Origin: an uncultured SAR116 cluster alpha proteobacterium
Lineage (GTDB): Bacteria > Pseudomonadota > Alphaproteobacteria > Puniceispirillales > Marisalimonadaceae
Direction: 5' to 3'
Length of the DNA stretch: 64,000 nucleotides
NCBI GenBank assembly: GCA_902615025.1
Contig: CACMNV010000005.1
Location: 34,283 to 98,282 of the forward strand
Made by a program: the position numbers and the translations under genes. Under the pieces are notes generated by a model that was not told the origin of the DNA, did not search any database, and saw nothing but the letters and a program-made list of their open reading frames with translations. Positions 22,129-33,068 of this stretch are shown one piece after another (position 1 is the stretch's first letter; each line of letters starts with the position of its first letter).

Positions 22129-23715
22129 TCATAATTTTAATTTTGAAAATAACTCATTTGGAATTTGTTTAGTTATATAAGTTATAAATGTATAAAATAA
22201 AATGCCTATACTTGTAAAGATTGATAGATAAATTATGCCAGAATTATAATCTGTCATAGTTTGAAATAAGTACAAAACAAAAATCATTATAAATGATAAA
22301 AGAGATATTTTTACAAAATAAAATAATACATTCTTTGAACTTATGTAATTTTTTGAATTAACTGATAAAAGAATTAACTTTTTATTTTTTAATATATAAA
22401 ATAAATAAATCATAAATGATAATATTGTTGAAATTGAAGTTGCTAAGGCAATACCTCCGTGTAATAAATATTTCATTAAAATAATTGATAATATGAAATT
22501 TGTAATTAATTGCAAAACTGAAATATATAAAATTTTCTTCATTTCACCAGTTGCTATAAAAACTGATTGAAAACATTTTATAATCATAACAAATGGCAAT
22601 CCAAAAGAATACATTGTTAATGCTAATGCAACTGATTTGCTGGATGCTTGATCAAAACTTCCTCTTTCAAACAAACTGCTAATTATAAACTCCGAAAAGA
22701 AAAGTAGAGTTACCATTGATGGAATTCCAAAATATAATGAAATTTTAATTGCTATAATTAATTGATCAGAAATTTTTTTGTTATCGTTAACTACTTTGGG
22801 ATGAGAAATTGATGATAATAAAACAGTTCCTAGAGATACACCAATAATTCCTAAAGGTAATTGAATGATCCTATCTGAATAATATAAAAAAGAAACAGCA
22901 CCAAAACCAACAATCGTAGCCAGTATTGTATCAACTAAAATATTAATTTGAAACACACCACCTGAAAGTACTGCTGGAAAAAATCTTTTGAGAGTATCAG
23001 AAGTATTATTTTTAAATTTATTAAAATTATTTTGTTTTAAATTAGATATTTTATAAAAAACTTTTGTGATTAAATTAAATTTTTTAACAAAATAATAAAT
23101 AAAACATAGTTGAATAAAACCAGATATTGGCATTGCTATAGCAAGTGGTAGAGCTTTTATTTTCAACCCATCATTTATATAAAAGCAGGAAACAATAATA
23201 CATAAATTAAAAATAATTGGTGTAAAAGCAAAATAAAAAAACCTACCAGATGCATTGAGCATTGCTCCAAAAAAGGCAGTCATAGAAATAAATGGTAAAA
23301 AAATAATTGTGAATCTTGATAACATTACAATATCATCAAAAAAATTTTTATAATTTATAATACCAGGTGCAATTATTTTTATAAAAAAAGGCATGAAAAT
23401 TTCAAAAAGAATTACAAGAATTGATAAAAAGATAATTAAAAAGAAACAGATTATTGCAGAAAACTTTTGTGCATTGTCTGATTTATCCTGATGTAATAGT
23501 TTAGAATATATGGGTAAAAATGAAGAGGTCATTGCACCTTCTGCTGTAATTCTTCTAAACAAGTTTGGTAATTTAGATGAAATAAAAAAGATATCAGATG
23601 CTATTCCAGCTCCCAAAAAAAACGCTAAAACAATATCTCTTATAAATCCTGTTATTCTACTTAAAATTGTTAATAAAGCATTAACTCTAAAACCTTTTAT
23701 AAAAAATTTTATCAT
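22129..23715 (-). CDS. murJ: lipid II flippase MurJ/MviN
   Basis: 528 aa polytopic protein; TILSRITGFIRDIVLAFFLGAG, RRITAEGAMTSSFLPIY. Confidence 0.97.
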   Translation of the reverse strand: MIKFFIKGFRVNALLTILSRITGFIRDIVLAFFLGAGIASDIFFISSKLPNLFRRITAEGAMTSSFLPIYSKLLHQDKSDNAQKFSAIICFFLIIFLSILVILFEIFMPFFIKIIAPGIINYKNFFDDIVMLSRFTIIFLPFISMTAFFGAMLNASGRFFYFAFTPIIFNLCIIVSCFYINDGLKIKALPLAIAMPISGFIQLCFIYYFVKKFNLITKVFYKISNLKQNNFNKFKNNTSDTLKRFFPAVLSGGVFQINILVDTILATIVGFGAVSFLYYSDRIIQLPLGIIGVSLGTVLLSSISHPKVVNDNKKISDQLIIAIKISLYFGIPSMVTLLFFSEFIISSLFERGSFDQASSKSVALALTMYSFGLPFVMIIKCFQSVFIATGEMKKILYISVLQLITNFILSIILMKYLLHGGIALATSISTILSFMIYLFYILKNKKLILLSVNSKNYISSKNVLFYFVKISLLSFIMIFVLYLFQTMTDYNSGIIYLSIFTSIGILFYTFITYITKQIPNELFSKLKL

Positions 23716-23737
23716 CTTTTATTATTTTTTTTATTCA

Positions 23738-26515
23738 TTAATTTTTGTTTAGCACTTCTAATAGATTGTTTTTAATTTGTTTCATTTTTATTTCATCAAT
23801 AATTTTTTGACCAAACAAATCTTTGACATAAAAAATATCTGTAACTCTTGTTCCATAGGTTGAAATAGAAGCATTGTATATCTGTAAATTTAACTTCGAT
23901 ATGCTTTGAGTAATTTTAAATAAAACTCCTGGTGCATTCTTACAATTTACTTCTAAAATAGTAAAATCATCACTTGTATCGTTGTCTATATAAACTCTAA
24001 TGGGAGCCTTTATTTTTTTTATTTTTGAAGGAGATTCATTAAACCTCTTTTCTAACTCAATTTCAAAATCATAAACTCCCTCCAGACCATCCTTAAGTTT
24101 TTTAAAAATTTTTTGCTGAATATTCTTTTCTGAAATTGCCTTGTCCATTTTGTTATTTATTACAAAATAATCAATTGCAAAACCATCAGATCTTGTAATT
24201 ATTTTAGCAGATATTATGTTGACATTACTTGATGATAATATGCCTGATATCTTAGAAAATAGTCCAAAATTATCGGGGGCAATTACAATCAATCCTGATA
24301 CGTTTGAATTTAAATGATTGTAAATCTCAAAAATAAATTTTGCTTTTGAAGCTAGCATTTTTTTAAATAATCTTACTTGATCTAACATTTGTTTTAAATC
24401 ATACATTTGCCAATAATTATCTGGAAAATTAATTATATAATTTTGAGCTTCATCATTTTTTAAAATATTCAAATTTTGTATCTCATTAAATAAATAATCT
24501 GATTTTTTTTCTTTTTTTAAAGGTATTTTTTTTACTTCTTTAGAAACTAAATTAAACTTAATTTTATTATATAATTCGATAAGAAGACTACTTTTCCAAT
24601 CAGTCCAAACTCCAGGTCCAACAGCTTTTATATCGCACACAGTCAGAACAAAAAGTAAATTTAATTTTTCAATTGTATTAATTTTTTTTATACTTTTTTC
24701 GACTATTTTTTTATCCTTTAAATCATATCTAAATGCTGTTTCACTTAGATAAAGATGATTAAGCACGCACCATGAGACAATTTCAGTTTCATCATTAGTC
24801 AGACCCAATCTAGGACATAAACTTTTTGCAATTTTAGAACCATTTATAGAATGATCTCCTGTTAAGCCTTTTGCTATATCATGAAGAAATAGAGAAACAG
24901 TTAGTAATCCAAATCTATCTATTTCAAATATTAATTTACTTGCTAATTCTGTTCCAGAGTTTAAACCCTCATTTTTTAATTCATAAGCATTACTAATTGC
25001 AAAAAAGGTATGTTCATCAACTGTGTAATGATGATACATATCATGTTGTATTAAACCAATTATTTTCTTGAATTCAGGTATAAAATTTCCTAATACATTT
25101 GTGTCATTCATTAATCGTAAAATTTGTCTAGGATTTTTCTCACTAGAAATTATTTCTAAAAATAACTTATTACTTCTTTTTGATATAACTTGTTTTTTTC
25201 TTATTAATTTGCTGCAATCTGACAGTAACCTTAGAGTTTCTGGATGTATTTCTAAATTTTTAAAATGTGATATGTGAAAAATTTCAATTAAAATTTCAGG
25301 CTTATTCAAAATAAAAGATTTTTCCTCTATTGCTACTTTTTTTCTTTTAAAAATAAATGGCTTCTCTAAATTAATGCTTTTACGTAAAAAAAAATTAAAT
25401 CTTATTGATTTTTTAAAATTATCTTCAATTACTGAAAAAAAGATTCTTGTTAAACTACCAATATTTTTGGCTGCTATGTAATACCTCTTCATAAATCTTT
25501 CTACTGGTCTTTGAAATTCTTTTTGTCTAAATCGAATAAGCTTAGATATTTCAATTTGTGATTCGATATCTAAATTGTCATTCTCTCTTTTAGACAAAAG
25601 ATGTAAATAGCACCTAGTAGAAAGTAAAAACTTATAAGAATTAGATAATATATAGAGTTCTTTTTTTAGAAAAACTCCACTTTCAAGCAAGTGAAAAATA
25701 TTTTTTGAATTATAAGCAAATTTTGATATCCAAATTAAAGTTTGAATATCCCTAATTCCACCTTTTCCCTCTTTAACGTTTGGTTCAATTACAAATCTAG
25801 ATGAACCAAATTTTTTATGTCTTTGATCTGCCTCAATTAATTTTTTTTTGATAAATTCAAAAGTATTATAATTTTTTGTGAAAGTTTGATAAGTTTTTTG
25901 AAAACTTTCGAACAATTCCTTGTTTCCAATCAGAAATCTATGATCTATTAAACTGGTCAAAAAAGTAATATCTTCCTTTGCATAATCAAATATTTGATTA
26001 ACTGTTCTAGTTGAGTGACCAACTAAAAAACCTAGATCCCATAAAAAATAAAGAATTTCCTGAATTAATTTTTCTGAATCATTTGATTTAATTTTACTTA
26101 AGTTTTTATCCTTTACTATAAAAAGTAAGTCAATATCAGATTTTGGGGCTAATTCGCCTCTGCCATAACCTCCTAACGTCAAGATTAATACATCGTTAAG
26201 ATTTTTATTATCATTAGTATTTTTTAAATAGTTAAACAGACTTATTATCAAATTATCTGTGAGCGTTGTATTTAAGCCAACATAATTTATACCGTTTGAA
26301 TCTTTTTCAAAAATTTCTTTTAAAAACTCTCTTTTACTAAATAATTGAGAAGATAAATTTTTTATAATTTTGTCTCGAGTTATATTTAATTTAATTTTAT
26401 CAAATCCTATTTCTTCAAAAACTTTTTGATCGAAATTTTGATTTACTTGCGTTAAAGGATCTAACCAATTAACCCATGATAAATTTTTTAAATCTGAATG
26501 GCTTAAGTTTAACAT
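23738..26515 (-). CDS. glnD: [protein-PII] uridylyltransferase
   Basis: 925 aa; LGGYGRGELAPKSDIDLLF nucleotidyltransferase motif, HD domain, tandem C-terminal ACT domains. Confidence 0.97.
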   Translation of the reverse strand: MLNLSHSDLKNLSWVNWLDPLTQVNQNFDQKVFEEIGFDKIKLNITRDKIIKNLSSQLFSKREFLKEIFEKDSNGINYVGLNTTLTDNLIISLFNYLKNTNDNKNLNDVLILTLGGYGRGELAPKSDIDLLFIVKDKNLSKIKSNDSEKLIQEILYFLWDLGFLVGHSTRTVNQIFDYAKEDITFLTSLIDHRFLIGNKELFESFQKTYQTFTKNYNTFEFIKKKLIEADQRHKKFGSSRFVIEPNVKEGKGGIRDIQTLIWISKFAYNSKNIFHLLESGVFLKKELYILSNSYKFLLSTRCYLHLLSKRENDNLDIESQIEISKLIRFRQKEFQRPVERFMKRYYIAAKNIGSLTRIFFSVIEDNFKKSIRFNFFLRKSINLEKPFIFKRKKVAIEEKSFILNKPEILIEIFHISHFKNLEIHPETLRLLSDCSKLIRKKQVISKRSNKLFLEIISSEKNPRQILRLMNDTNVLGNFIPEFKKIIGLIQHDMYHHYTVDEHTFFAISNAYELKNEGLNSGTELASKLIFEIDRFGLLTVSLFLHDIAKGLTGDHSINGSKIAKSLCPRLGLTNDETEIVSWCVLNHLYLSETAFRYDLKDKKIVEKSIKKINTIEKLNLLFVLTVCDIKAVGPGVWTDWKSSLLIELYNKIKFNLVSKEVKKIPLKKEKKSDYLFNEIQNLNILKNDEAQNYIINFPDNYWQMYDLKQMLDQVRLFKKMLASKAKFIFEIYNHLNSNVSGLIVIAPDNFGLFSKISGILSSSNVNIISAKIITRSDGFAIDYFVINNKMDKAISEKNIQQKIFKKLKDGLEGVYDFEIELEKRFNESPSKIKKIKAPIRVYIDNDTSDDFTILEVNCKNAPGVLFKITQSISKLNLQIYNASISTYGTRVTDIFYVKDLFGQKIIDEIKMKQIKNNLLEVLNKN

Positions 26516-29130
26516 TTATTATTAATTTTTGATTTTGATAATTTTTGCATATCAAATAACGTTTCTAAAGCATTTAAGGGTGTCATTTTATTCAAATCTA
26601 AATTGTTTATATAACTTTCAAGTAAAACTTCATTTTTTTCTTTGTTTGTACTGTTTGAATTTTTTAGATCTTTTGAGTATCTTTTTTGTTCAAAACTATT
26701 TAAGATTTCATTTGCTTTTAATATTAAATCATCTGGTAATCCTGCTAATTTTGCCACTTCTAAACCATAAGACTTGTTAGCTTCGCCTTGTACAATTTTA
26801 TATAAAAAAATTATTTCATTATTCCATTCTTTGATCTCCATTTTATAATTTTTAATTTGTCTTGATTTTTTGTTTAACGACGTCAACTCATGGTAATGAG
26901 TTGCAAATAGAACCTTAGCTTTTAACTTCTCAAGCAAATACTCAAGAATAGACCAAGCAATAGCTAATCCATCATAGGTTGATGTTCCTCTACCAACTTC
27001 ATCAAAAATAATAAAAGATTTCTCAGTAGCTCTATTCAATATTGAAGCTGTTTCTATCATCTCGACCATAAATGTTGATTGTCCTTGGCTAAGATTATCG
27101 GACGCACCAACTCTTGAAAAAATTTTATCTACTAATCCTATTTCAGCTTTTTCGGCTGGTACAAATAAACCGGTTTGTGCCAATATTATAATTATTGCAT
27201 TTTGTCTTAAAAATGTTGATTTTCCTGCCATATTTGGACCTGTGATTAACCAAATATTACCATCATCTAATTGACAATCATTTGGAGTATAATCTGATAC
27301 CAATGGTAATGTTTCTTCTACAACTGGATGTCTTCCATTTTTTATAAATAATTTCCTTCCATCTATAATTTTAGGAATACTATAATTATTAAACAATTTC
27401 TGGTCCGCTGTCATATTAGCAATATCTAATTGGGCTATAAAATCTGACATTTGAAATATATTTTGCTTTTCTTCTAAAATCCGCTTTTTAAGAATTAAAT
27501 AAAAATCTATTTCTAACTCATGAATTAGTTTATTAGCTTGATTAATCTTTATTTCTAGATCTAACAATTCCTTAGTAGTATACCTAACTGTTTGAGCAGT
27601 TGTTTGCCTATGAATGAATTGATCAAATAAATTAATTTTATCTAAATGATTTGTTCTTATCTCTATATGATATCCCAATACTTTATTATACTTTATTTTT
27701 AACGAGTTAATTTTAGTTAATGTTATATATTTCAATTGAAATTCAATTATTTTATCTCCAGACGAGTTTTGAATATCTTTAACTTTATCTAACTCATTAC
27801 TATATCCTCTATTAATAAAATCATTGTCTTTGTCTTCGTGTAAGACAGATTTTTTAATAGCTTTTAAAATTTCAAAAACAAGATCTTCATTTATTTTAAT
27901 TTTTTCTGAGAGGAATTTAATAAACTTATCACAATTTTTAAAATTATTTATCTCAGATTTAATCTCTAATGTTGTTTTTAAATTTTCAGCTAATATTAAT
28001 AATTCTTTAGCATTAATAGTATTAAGAGAAATTCTTGATAAAGATCGCTCAAAGTCATTAATTTTGTTTAAATAATTTTTTATTTTTTCTTTAAAAGTTT
28101 TGTTTATATATAAAAATTCAGCAATTTTTTGCCTTCTTATAATTTCATCTTTATTGTTAGAAGGTGCTAACAACCTCTCTTTAATGAGTCTTGATCCTGA
28201 TGCTGTCAATGATTTATTAATTACGTTTAATAAGCTATTATTTTTTTCACCATTGATTGTGAATATGATCTCTAAAGAAGACATGGTTGATTTATCAATT
28301 TCTAAAAAAGGTATATCTTCTTCAGTTTTAATATCTCTTAACTGAGGCAAATCTTGTTTGAAAGTATGTCTTAAATAATATAATAAAACTCCACATGCAA
28401 TTATTTGTATTTTTTCAATTTTTTCATTGAAGTTCTTATCTCCAAAATGATCCTTCAATCTTTTAACATTCTCATTGAAAGTAAAATGAATATCACTTAT
28501 CTTTTTAATTTTTACATTTAAATAATCTAGACTTCGAATTTCTTTATCAGATATTAATAACTCAGAAATTGAAATCTTATTTAGAACATTTTCGATTTTA
28601 TAGCTTAACTCTTGCTCAGTTTTATATTTAAAAGTATTAGATGTAAAAGATCCAGTTGATACATCAAGCCATGATATAGAAAAAATTAATTTATCTATAA
28701 AAATACAACCCAAAAAATTATATTGTTCACTTTCTAAGTGATTTTCTTCAATTAATGTCCCTGGTGTAATAATTCTTGTCACTTCTCTAGTTAAAGGTCC
28801 TTTAATACCTTTTAAAGACATTTCTTCTGGAGAGCTTGTTTGCTCACAAATTGCTATCTCAAAACCTTTTTTTACTAATTTTGGAACATAATTATTTGCA
28901 GCATGAAATGGTATTCCACACATTGGAATACTATCATTCAAAACCTTTCCTCTTTTTGTGAGGGTTATATTTAATTCTTTTGCTGTAATAATTGCATCGT
29001 CAAAAAATAATTCATAAAAATCTCCCATTCTAAAAAAAAGCAGAGAACTCTCATTATTTTTTTTTAAATTTGCATATTGTTGCATTGCAGGTGTTAACTT
29101 ACTAACATCCTCAACGTCTCTTAATCTCAC
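26509..29130 (-). CDS. mutS: DNA mismatch repair protein MutS
   Basis: FFRMGDFYELF, ITGPNMAGKSTFLRQ, FIIFDEVGRGTSTYDGLAIAW. Confidence 0.99.
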   Translation of the reverse strand: MRLRDVEDVSKLTPAMQQYANLKKNNESSLLFFRMGDFYELFFDDAIITAKELNITLTKRGKVLNDSIPMCGIPFHAANNYVPKLVKKGFEIAICEQTSSPEEMSLKGIKGPLTREVTRIITPGTLIEENHLESEQYNFLGCIFIDKLIFSISWLDVSTGSFTSNTFKYKTEQELSYKIENVLNKISISELLISDKEIRSLDYLNVKIKKISDIHFTFNENVKRLKDHFGDKNFNEKIEKIQIIACGVLLYYLRHTFKQDLPQLRDIKTEEDIPFLEIDKSTMSSLEIIFTINGEKNNSLLNVINKSLTASGSRLIKERLLAPSNNKDEIIRRQKIAEFLYINKTFKEKIKNYLNKINDFERSLSRISLNTINAKELLILAENLKTTLEIKSEINNFKNCDKFIKFLSEKIKINEDLVFEILKAIKKSVLHEDKDNDFINRGYSNELDKVKDIQNSSGDKIIEFQLKYITLTKINSLKIKYNKVLGYHIEIRTNHLDKINLFDQFIHRQTTAQTVRYTTKELLDLEIKINQANKLIHELEIDFYLILKKRILEEKQNIFQMSDFIAQLDIANMTADQKLFNNYSIPKIIDGRKLFIKNGRHPVVEETLPLVSDYTPNDCQLDDGNIWLITGPNMAGKSTFLRQNAIIIILAQTGLFVPAEKAEIGLVDKIFSRVGASDNLSQGQSTFMVEMIETASILNRATEKSFIIFDEVGRGTSTYDGLAIAWSILEYLLEKLKAKVLFATHYHELTSLNKKSRQIKNYKMEIKEWNNEIIFLYKIVQGEANKSYGLEVAKLAGLPDDLILKANEILNSFEQKRYSKDLKNSNSTNKEKNEVLLESYINNLDLNKMTPLNALETLFDMQKLSKSKINNKC

Positions 29131-29237
29131 AACTAACCCTATTCAAAACGTACTAAAAACAATTTATTTGTATGATTTTTAACTAAATCATATTAAGATT
29201 TTATTTTATTTTTTATATTAATTAAAGGAGATCTTTT

Positions 29238-31499
29238 ATGTCAGGCGAAAATATAAATCAAAAAAAGGATGCCTTAGATTATCATAAAAATGGAAAGCCT
29301 GGTAAATTAGAGATTATTCCTTCAACACAATTAAATAGCGCTCAAGATCTATCATTAGCATACTCTCCAGGTGTTGCTATACCTTGTTTAGAAATAGAGA
29401 AGAATCCTGAAACGGCATATGATTATACCACAAAAGGAAATTTAGTTGCTGTAATATCTAACGGCACTGCAGTTTTAGGACTTGGTAATATCGGAGCCTT
29501 GGCTTCCAAACCAGTAATGGAAGGTAAATCTGTTTTATTCAAAAAATTCGCAGATGTAGATTCAATTGATCTTGAGGTGAACACAGATGATATAGATAAA
29601 TTTGTAGAAACTGTGGCAAATCTAGAACCTAGTTTTGGAGGAATAAATCTAGAAGATATTAAAGCCCCGGATTGTTTTATTATAGAAGAAAAACTAAAAG
29701 AAAAATTAAATATCCCAGTTTTCCATGATGATCAACATGGAACTGCAATAATAACAGCTGCAGGGATAATTAATGCATTAGATCTCACCCAAAGAAAAAT
29801 ACAAGACACCAAATTTGTTGTAAATGGTGCTGGTGCAGCTTCGATAGCATGCGTTGAATTGATTAAAGCAATGGGCGCAAGAAATGACAATGTAATTTTG
29901 GTTGATAGACAAGGTGTAATATATCAAGGACGTGATTCAAACATGAATCAATGGAAATCTGGTCACGCAGTTAAAACAAAAGCTCGTTCCCTTGCAGATG
30001 CATTAATAAATGCAGATGCATTTTTAGGTTTATCAGTAGAGGGAGCCGTTAACAAAAAAATGGTTAAATCAATGGCTAAAAATCCTATAATATTTGCAAT
30101 GGCAAATCCAACTCCAGAAATTATGCCCGAAGAAATCAAAGAAGTAAGAGATGATGCTATAATTGCAACAGGAAGATCTGACTATCCTAATCAAGTAAAT
30201 AATGTTCTTGGTTTTCCCTATATATTTAGAGGTGCTTTGGACGTCCGAGCATTAAAAATAAATGAAGAAATGAAAATTGCTGCAGCAGATGCTATTGCAA
30301 AATTAGCTAGAGAGGATGTTCCTGATGAGGTAAACAAAGCTTATAGTGGTCAGAATCTTCATTATGGAAAAGATTATATAATTCCTGCACCTTTTGACCC
30401 TAGGCTTATATCAAGAGTTTCTTTTGCAGTTGCAAAAGCTGCATTAGATAGTGGTGTTGCTCAAAAAAAAATAGAGTCTTTTGATAAATACAAAAGCGAA
30501 TTAACTGAAAGAATTAATCCTATAGCATCAATTTTAGAGCCAATTAAACGAGCTATTACTAATAAAAAGAAGAAAATTGTATTTGCTGAGGGAGAATCTG
30601 AAAATGTAATTCGGGCTGCTCTTACATTTTACAATTCAGGTTTTGGGCTTCCAATATTAATTGGCAGAGAAACAATCATTAAAGAGAATATGAAAAAATT
30701 AAATTTAGATGGTGTTGAAAATCTTGAAATTTTTAATGCAAGAATAAGCAATAAAAATGAACAATACATCGATACCTTATATTCACTTCTTCATAGAAAA
30801 GGTCATCTTAGAAGGGATTGTCAAAAATTAGTTAATCAAGACAGAAATGTTTTTGCAGCATCTATGGTTGCTTCAAAAGATGCAGACGCGATGGTAACAG
30901 GTTTCACAAGACCTTTTAACAGATGTTTTGATGATATCACAAAAGTAATAGAATCTTTGGAAAAAAGTGAGTATTTGTCAATGTCAATTGTTGTCTCTAA
31001 ACAAAAAACAATTTTTATTGGTGATGTAAACATTCATCAAAAACCATCTAGTACTGAATTAGCTAACATTGCGATTGGCGTCGCACAAAATGCAAAAAAA
31101 TTAGGCTTTATTCCTAAGGTTGCTATTTTATCATACTCTAATTTTGGAAATCCTTCTGGATCAAACACTAAAACTATTAATGAATGTCTTAAAATATTAG
31201 AAGACAAGAAAGTTTCGTTTGAATTTGATGGTGAAATGACAGCTGAAGTGGCGCTTGATTACAATTTGATAAAAGAAAATTACCCCTTTTGTAAATTGTC
31301 TAGTCCAGCAAATGTATTAATTATGCCTGATCTTTACTCGGCAAATATTTCATTTAAACTATTACAAAAAATGGAAAATTTATCTGTAATTGGACCAATA
31401 ATGATTGGAGGGAATAATCCTTTTCAAATTATACAAATGGGCTCTTCTGTCTCAGATATCGTTAATTCAGCGTGTATTTCAACATATAATTCACTTTAA
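29238..31499 (+). CDS. maeB: NADP-dependent malic enzyme with C-terminal phosphotransacetylase-like domain
   Basis: 753 aa; SPGVAIPCLEI, FHDDQHGTAII, plus C-terminal PTA-like domain; divergent from mutS. Confidence 0.96.
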   Translation: MSGENINQKKDALDYHKNGKPGKLEIIPSTQLNSAQDLSLAYSPGVAIPCLEIEKNPETAYDYTTKGNLVAVISNGTAVLGLGNIGALASKPVMEGKSVLFKKFADVDSIDLEVNTDDIDKFVETVANLEPSFGGINLEDIKAPDCFIIEEKLKEKLNIPVFHDDQHGTAIITAAGIINALDLTQRKIQDTKFVVNGAGAASIACVELIKAMGARNDNVILVDRQGVIYQGRDSNMNQWKSGHAVKTKARSLADALINADAFLGLSVEGAVNKKMVKSMAKNPIIFAMANPTPEIMPEEIKEVRDDAIIATGRSDYPNQVNNVLGFPYIFRGALDVRALKINEEMKIAAADAIAKLAREDVPDEVNKAYSGQNLHYGKDYIIPAPFDPRLISRVSFAVAKAALDSGVAQKKIESFDKYKSELTERINPIASILEPIKRAITNKKKKIVFAEGESENVIRAALTFYNSGFGLPILIGRETIIKENMKKLNLDGVENLEIFNARISNKNEQYIDTLYSLLHRKGHLRRDCQKLVNQDRNVFAASMVASKDADAMVTGFTRPFNRCFDDITKVIESLEKSEYLSMSIVVSKQKTIFIGDVNIHQKPSSTELANIAIGVAQNAKKLGFIPKVAILSYSNFGNPSGSNTKTINECLKILEDKKVSFEFDGEMTAEVALDYNLIKENYPFCKLSSPANVLIMPDLYSANISFKLLQKMENLSVIGPIMIGGNNPFQIIQMGSSVSDIVNSACISTYNSL

Positions 31500-32464
31500 G
31501 TAATTAACAACTTTGATAAATTTTCTACTGGCCTTGCGCCATATTGCTGTATTATGCGTGAAGCGCTTTTAGTGGCCAGTTTTCCACAGTCATCTAATTT
31601 TAATTTTTTTGAAAATCCAAACAAAAATCCTGCGGCAAATAAGTCACCTGCTCCAGTTGTGTCAAGGACATCTAATCCATCTATAGGAGGAATAAATATT
31701 GAATTATTTGCTTTGAATATATTTGCTCCTTTTGCGCCATTAGTAACTACAGCAATTTCCACTATAGAACTTATTTTTTCTTTTGCTTGTCCATTTAAAA
31801 GAGCTTCTATCTCTTGATCATTACCAAATAAGATATTCACATAATTTTTTATTAATGAAATAAATTCATCTTTATGTCTTTCTACACAAAAGCTGTCTGA
31901 TAAAGACAAACATATAAGAGAGTTTTTTTTCTGCGCAATTTTACAAAGATCAATCATTGCTTGTTTAGTTTGAATTTTGTCAAATAAATAACCTTCGAGA
32001 TATAAAAAATTATTATTTTTAAATATAGATTGGTTAAAATTTTTTAACGACAATGAAGTACTTGCATCTAAGAATGTACACATTGTTCTTTCACCATCTG
32101 GTGAAATTAATACTAAACTTTTTGATGTTTTTGCATTTAATAAATTATCTTCACACGATAAAAATTGTATTCCTATATCATTAAGGTCCTTTTGAAAACT
32201 TAACCCAAAATTATCTTTACCTATAGAACCAAAAAAGATTGAGTTTCCACCAAAAGACGAGTATCCAACAGCTGTATTTGCAGCACTTCCTCCAGATTCT
32301 ATTTTATACTCACTTATTTTTGAAAATATATTATCGAATTCTTCATTGTTAACTAAAGACATTGAGCCTTTAATTAAATCATTTGATTTTAAGAAAGAAT
32401 CTTCTACTTTTACAAGAACATCTACAATAGCATTACCGACGCATATTAAAAATGGGGCTGTCAT
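31496..32464 (-). CDS. PfkB-family sugar/adenosine kinase
   Basis: GGSAANTAVGYSSFGG and DTTGAGDLFAAGFLFG signatures. Confidence 0.93.
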   Translation of the reverse strand: MTAPFLICVGNAIVDVLVKVEDSFLKSNDLIKGSMSLVNNEEFDNIFSKISEYKIESGGSAANTAVGYSSFGGNSIFFGSIGKDNFGLSFQKDLNDIGIQFLSCEDNLLNAKTSKSLVLISPDGERTMCTFLDASTSLSLKNFNQSIFKNNNFLYLEGYLFDKIQTKQAMIDLCKIAQKKNSLICLSLSDSFCVERHKDEFISLIKNYVNILFGNDQEIEALLNGQAKEKISSIVEIAVVTNGAKGANIFKANNSIFIPPIDGLDVLDTTGAGDLFAAGFLFGFSKKLKLDDCGKLATKSASRIIQQYGARPVENLSKLLIT

Positions 32465-32510
32465 AAAATTAAATTAGTGGACTATTTCTTATACTGCAAC
32501 TATTAATCTA

Positions 32511-33068
32511 ATGATGAAAATGTATTTTTTATTAACTTTATTATTTTCAATATTCCTGAATGGGTGTGCTAGGCATACTCAAATAGATTTTTCATCAAGC
32601 GAAACTTTCTTCTCTTCGTTAAACGAAACAAAAATAATACAAAAGGGAAATAAAAAAAGTACTTCTGTGTTAAATAGTTTAAAAAAAGAAAATAAAAAAA
32701 GTACTTCTGTGTTAAATAGTTTAAAAAAGAGTGAGATTAATAATAAAGATGAGGGTATAATTACAAAATCTTCATTGTTAAATCTATCTTCCTATAAACA
32801 ACTACTAGAACAAAAAATTGGATTTGAAGAATATAACATTTTAAAAATTTTTAATAATGCAAACTTAATAATAAAACATGGTAAAATTAAAAACTTTCAA
32901 TTCCACCTAAAAGCTTGCCATTTAGATTTGTTTTTTTTAAATGAAAATAAAAATTATATATTTAAACACTTCGATATTAGACCTTCAGCTATCCTATCCA
33001 AGCTAGATAAAAAGAAATGTGTTGAAGAATTAAATAATAAATTTACTTTATTACGTGATCCAAAGTAA
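32511..33068 (+). CDS. hypothetical lipoprotein with internal 14-aa tandem repeat
   Basis: N-terminal hydrophobic segment and lipobox-like LNGC; repeat NKKSTSVLNSLKK(E/S) x2; no recognised domain. Confidence 0.7.
   Translation: MMKMYFLLTLLFSIFLNGCARHTQIDFSSSETFFSSLNETKIIQKGNKKSTSVLNSLKKENKKSTSVLNSLKKSEINNKDEGIITKSSLLNLSSYKQLLEQKIGFEEYNILKIFNNANLIIKHGKIKNFQFHLKACHLDLFFLNENKNYIFKHFDIRPSAILSKLDKKKCVEELNNKFTLLRDPK
32648..32729 (+). repeat. in-frame tandem repeat, 42-bp period, about 2 copies
   Basis: AATAAAAAAAGTACTTCTGTGTTAAATAGTTTAAAAAA present twice; GTACTTCTG begins at 32659 and 32701. Confidence 0.92.
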
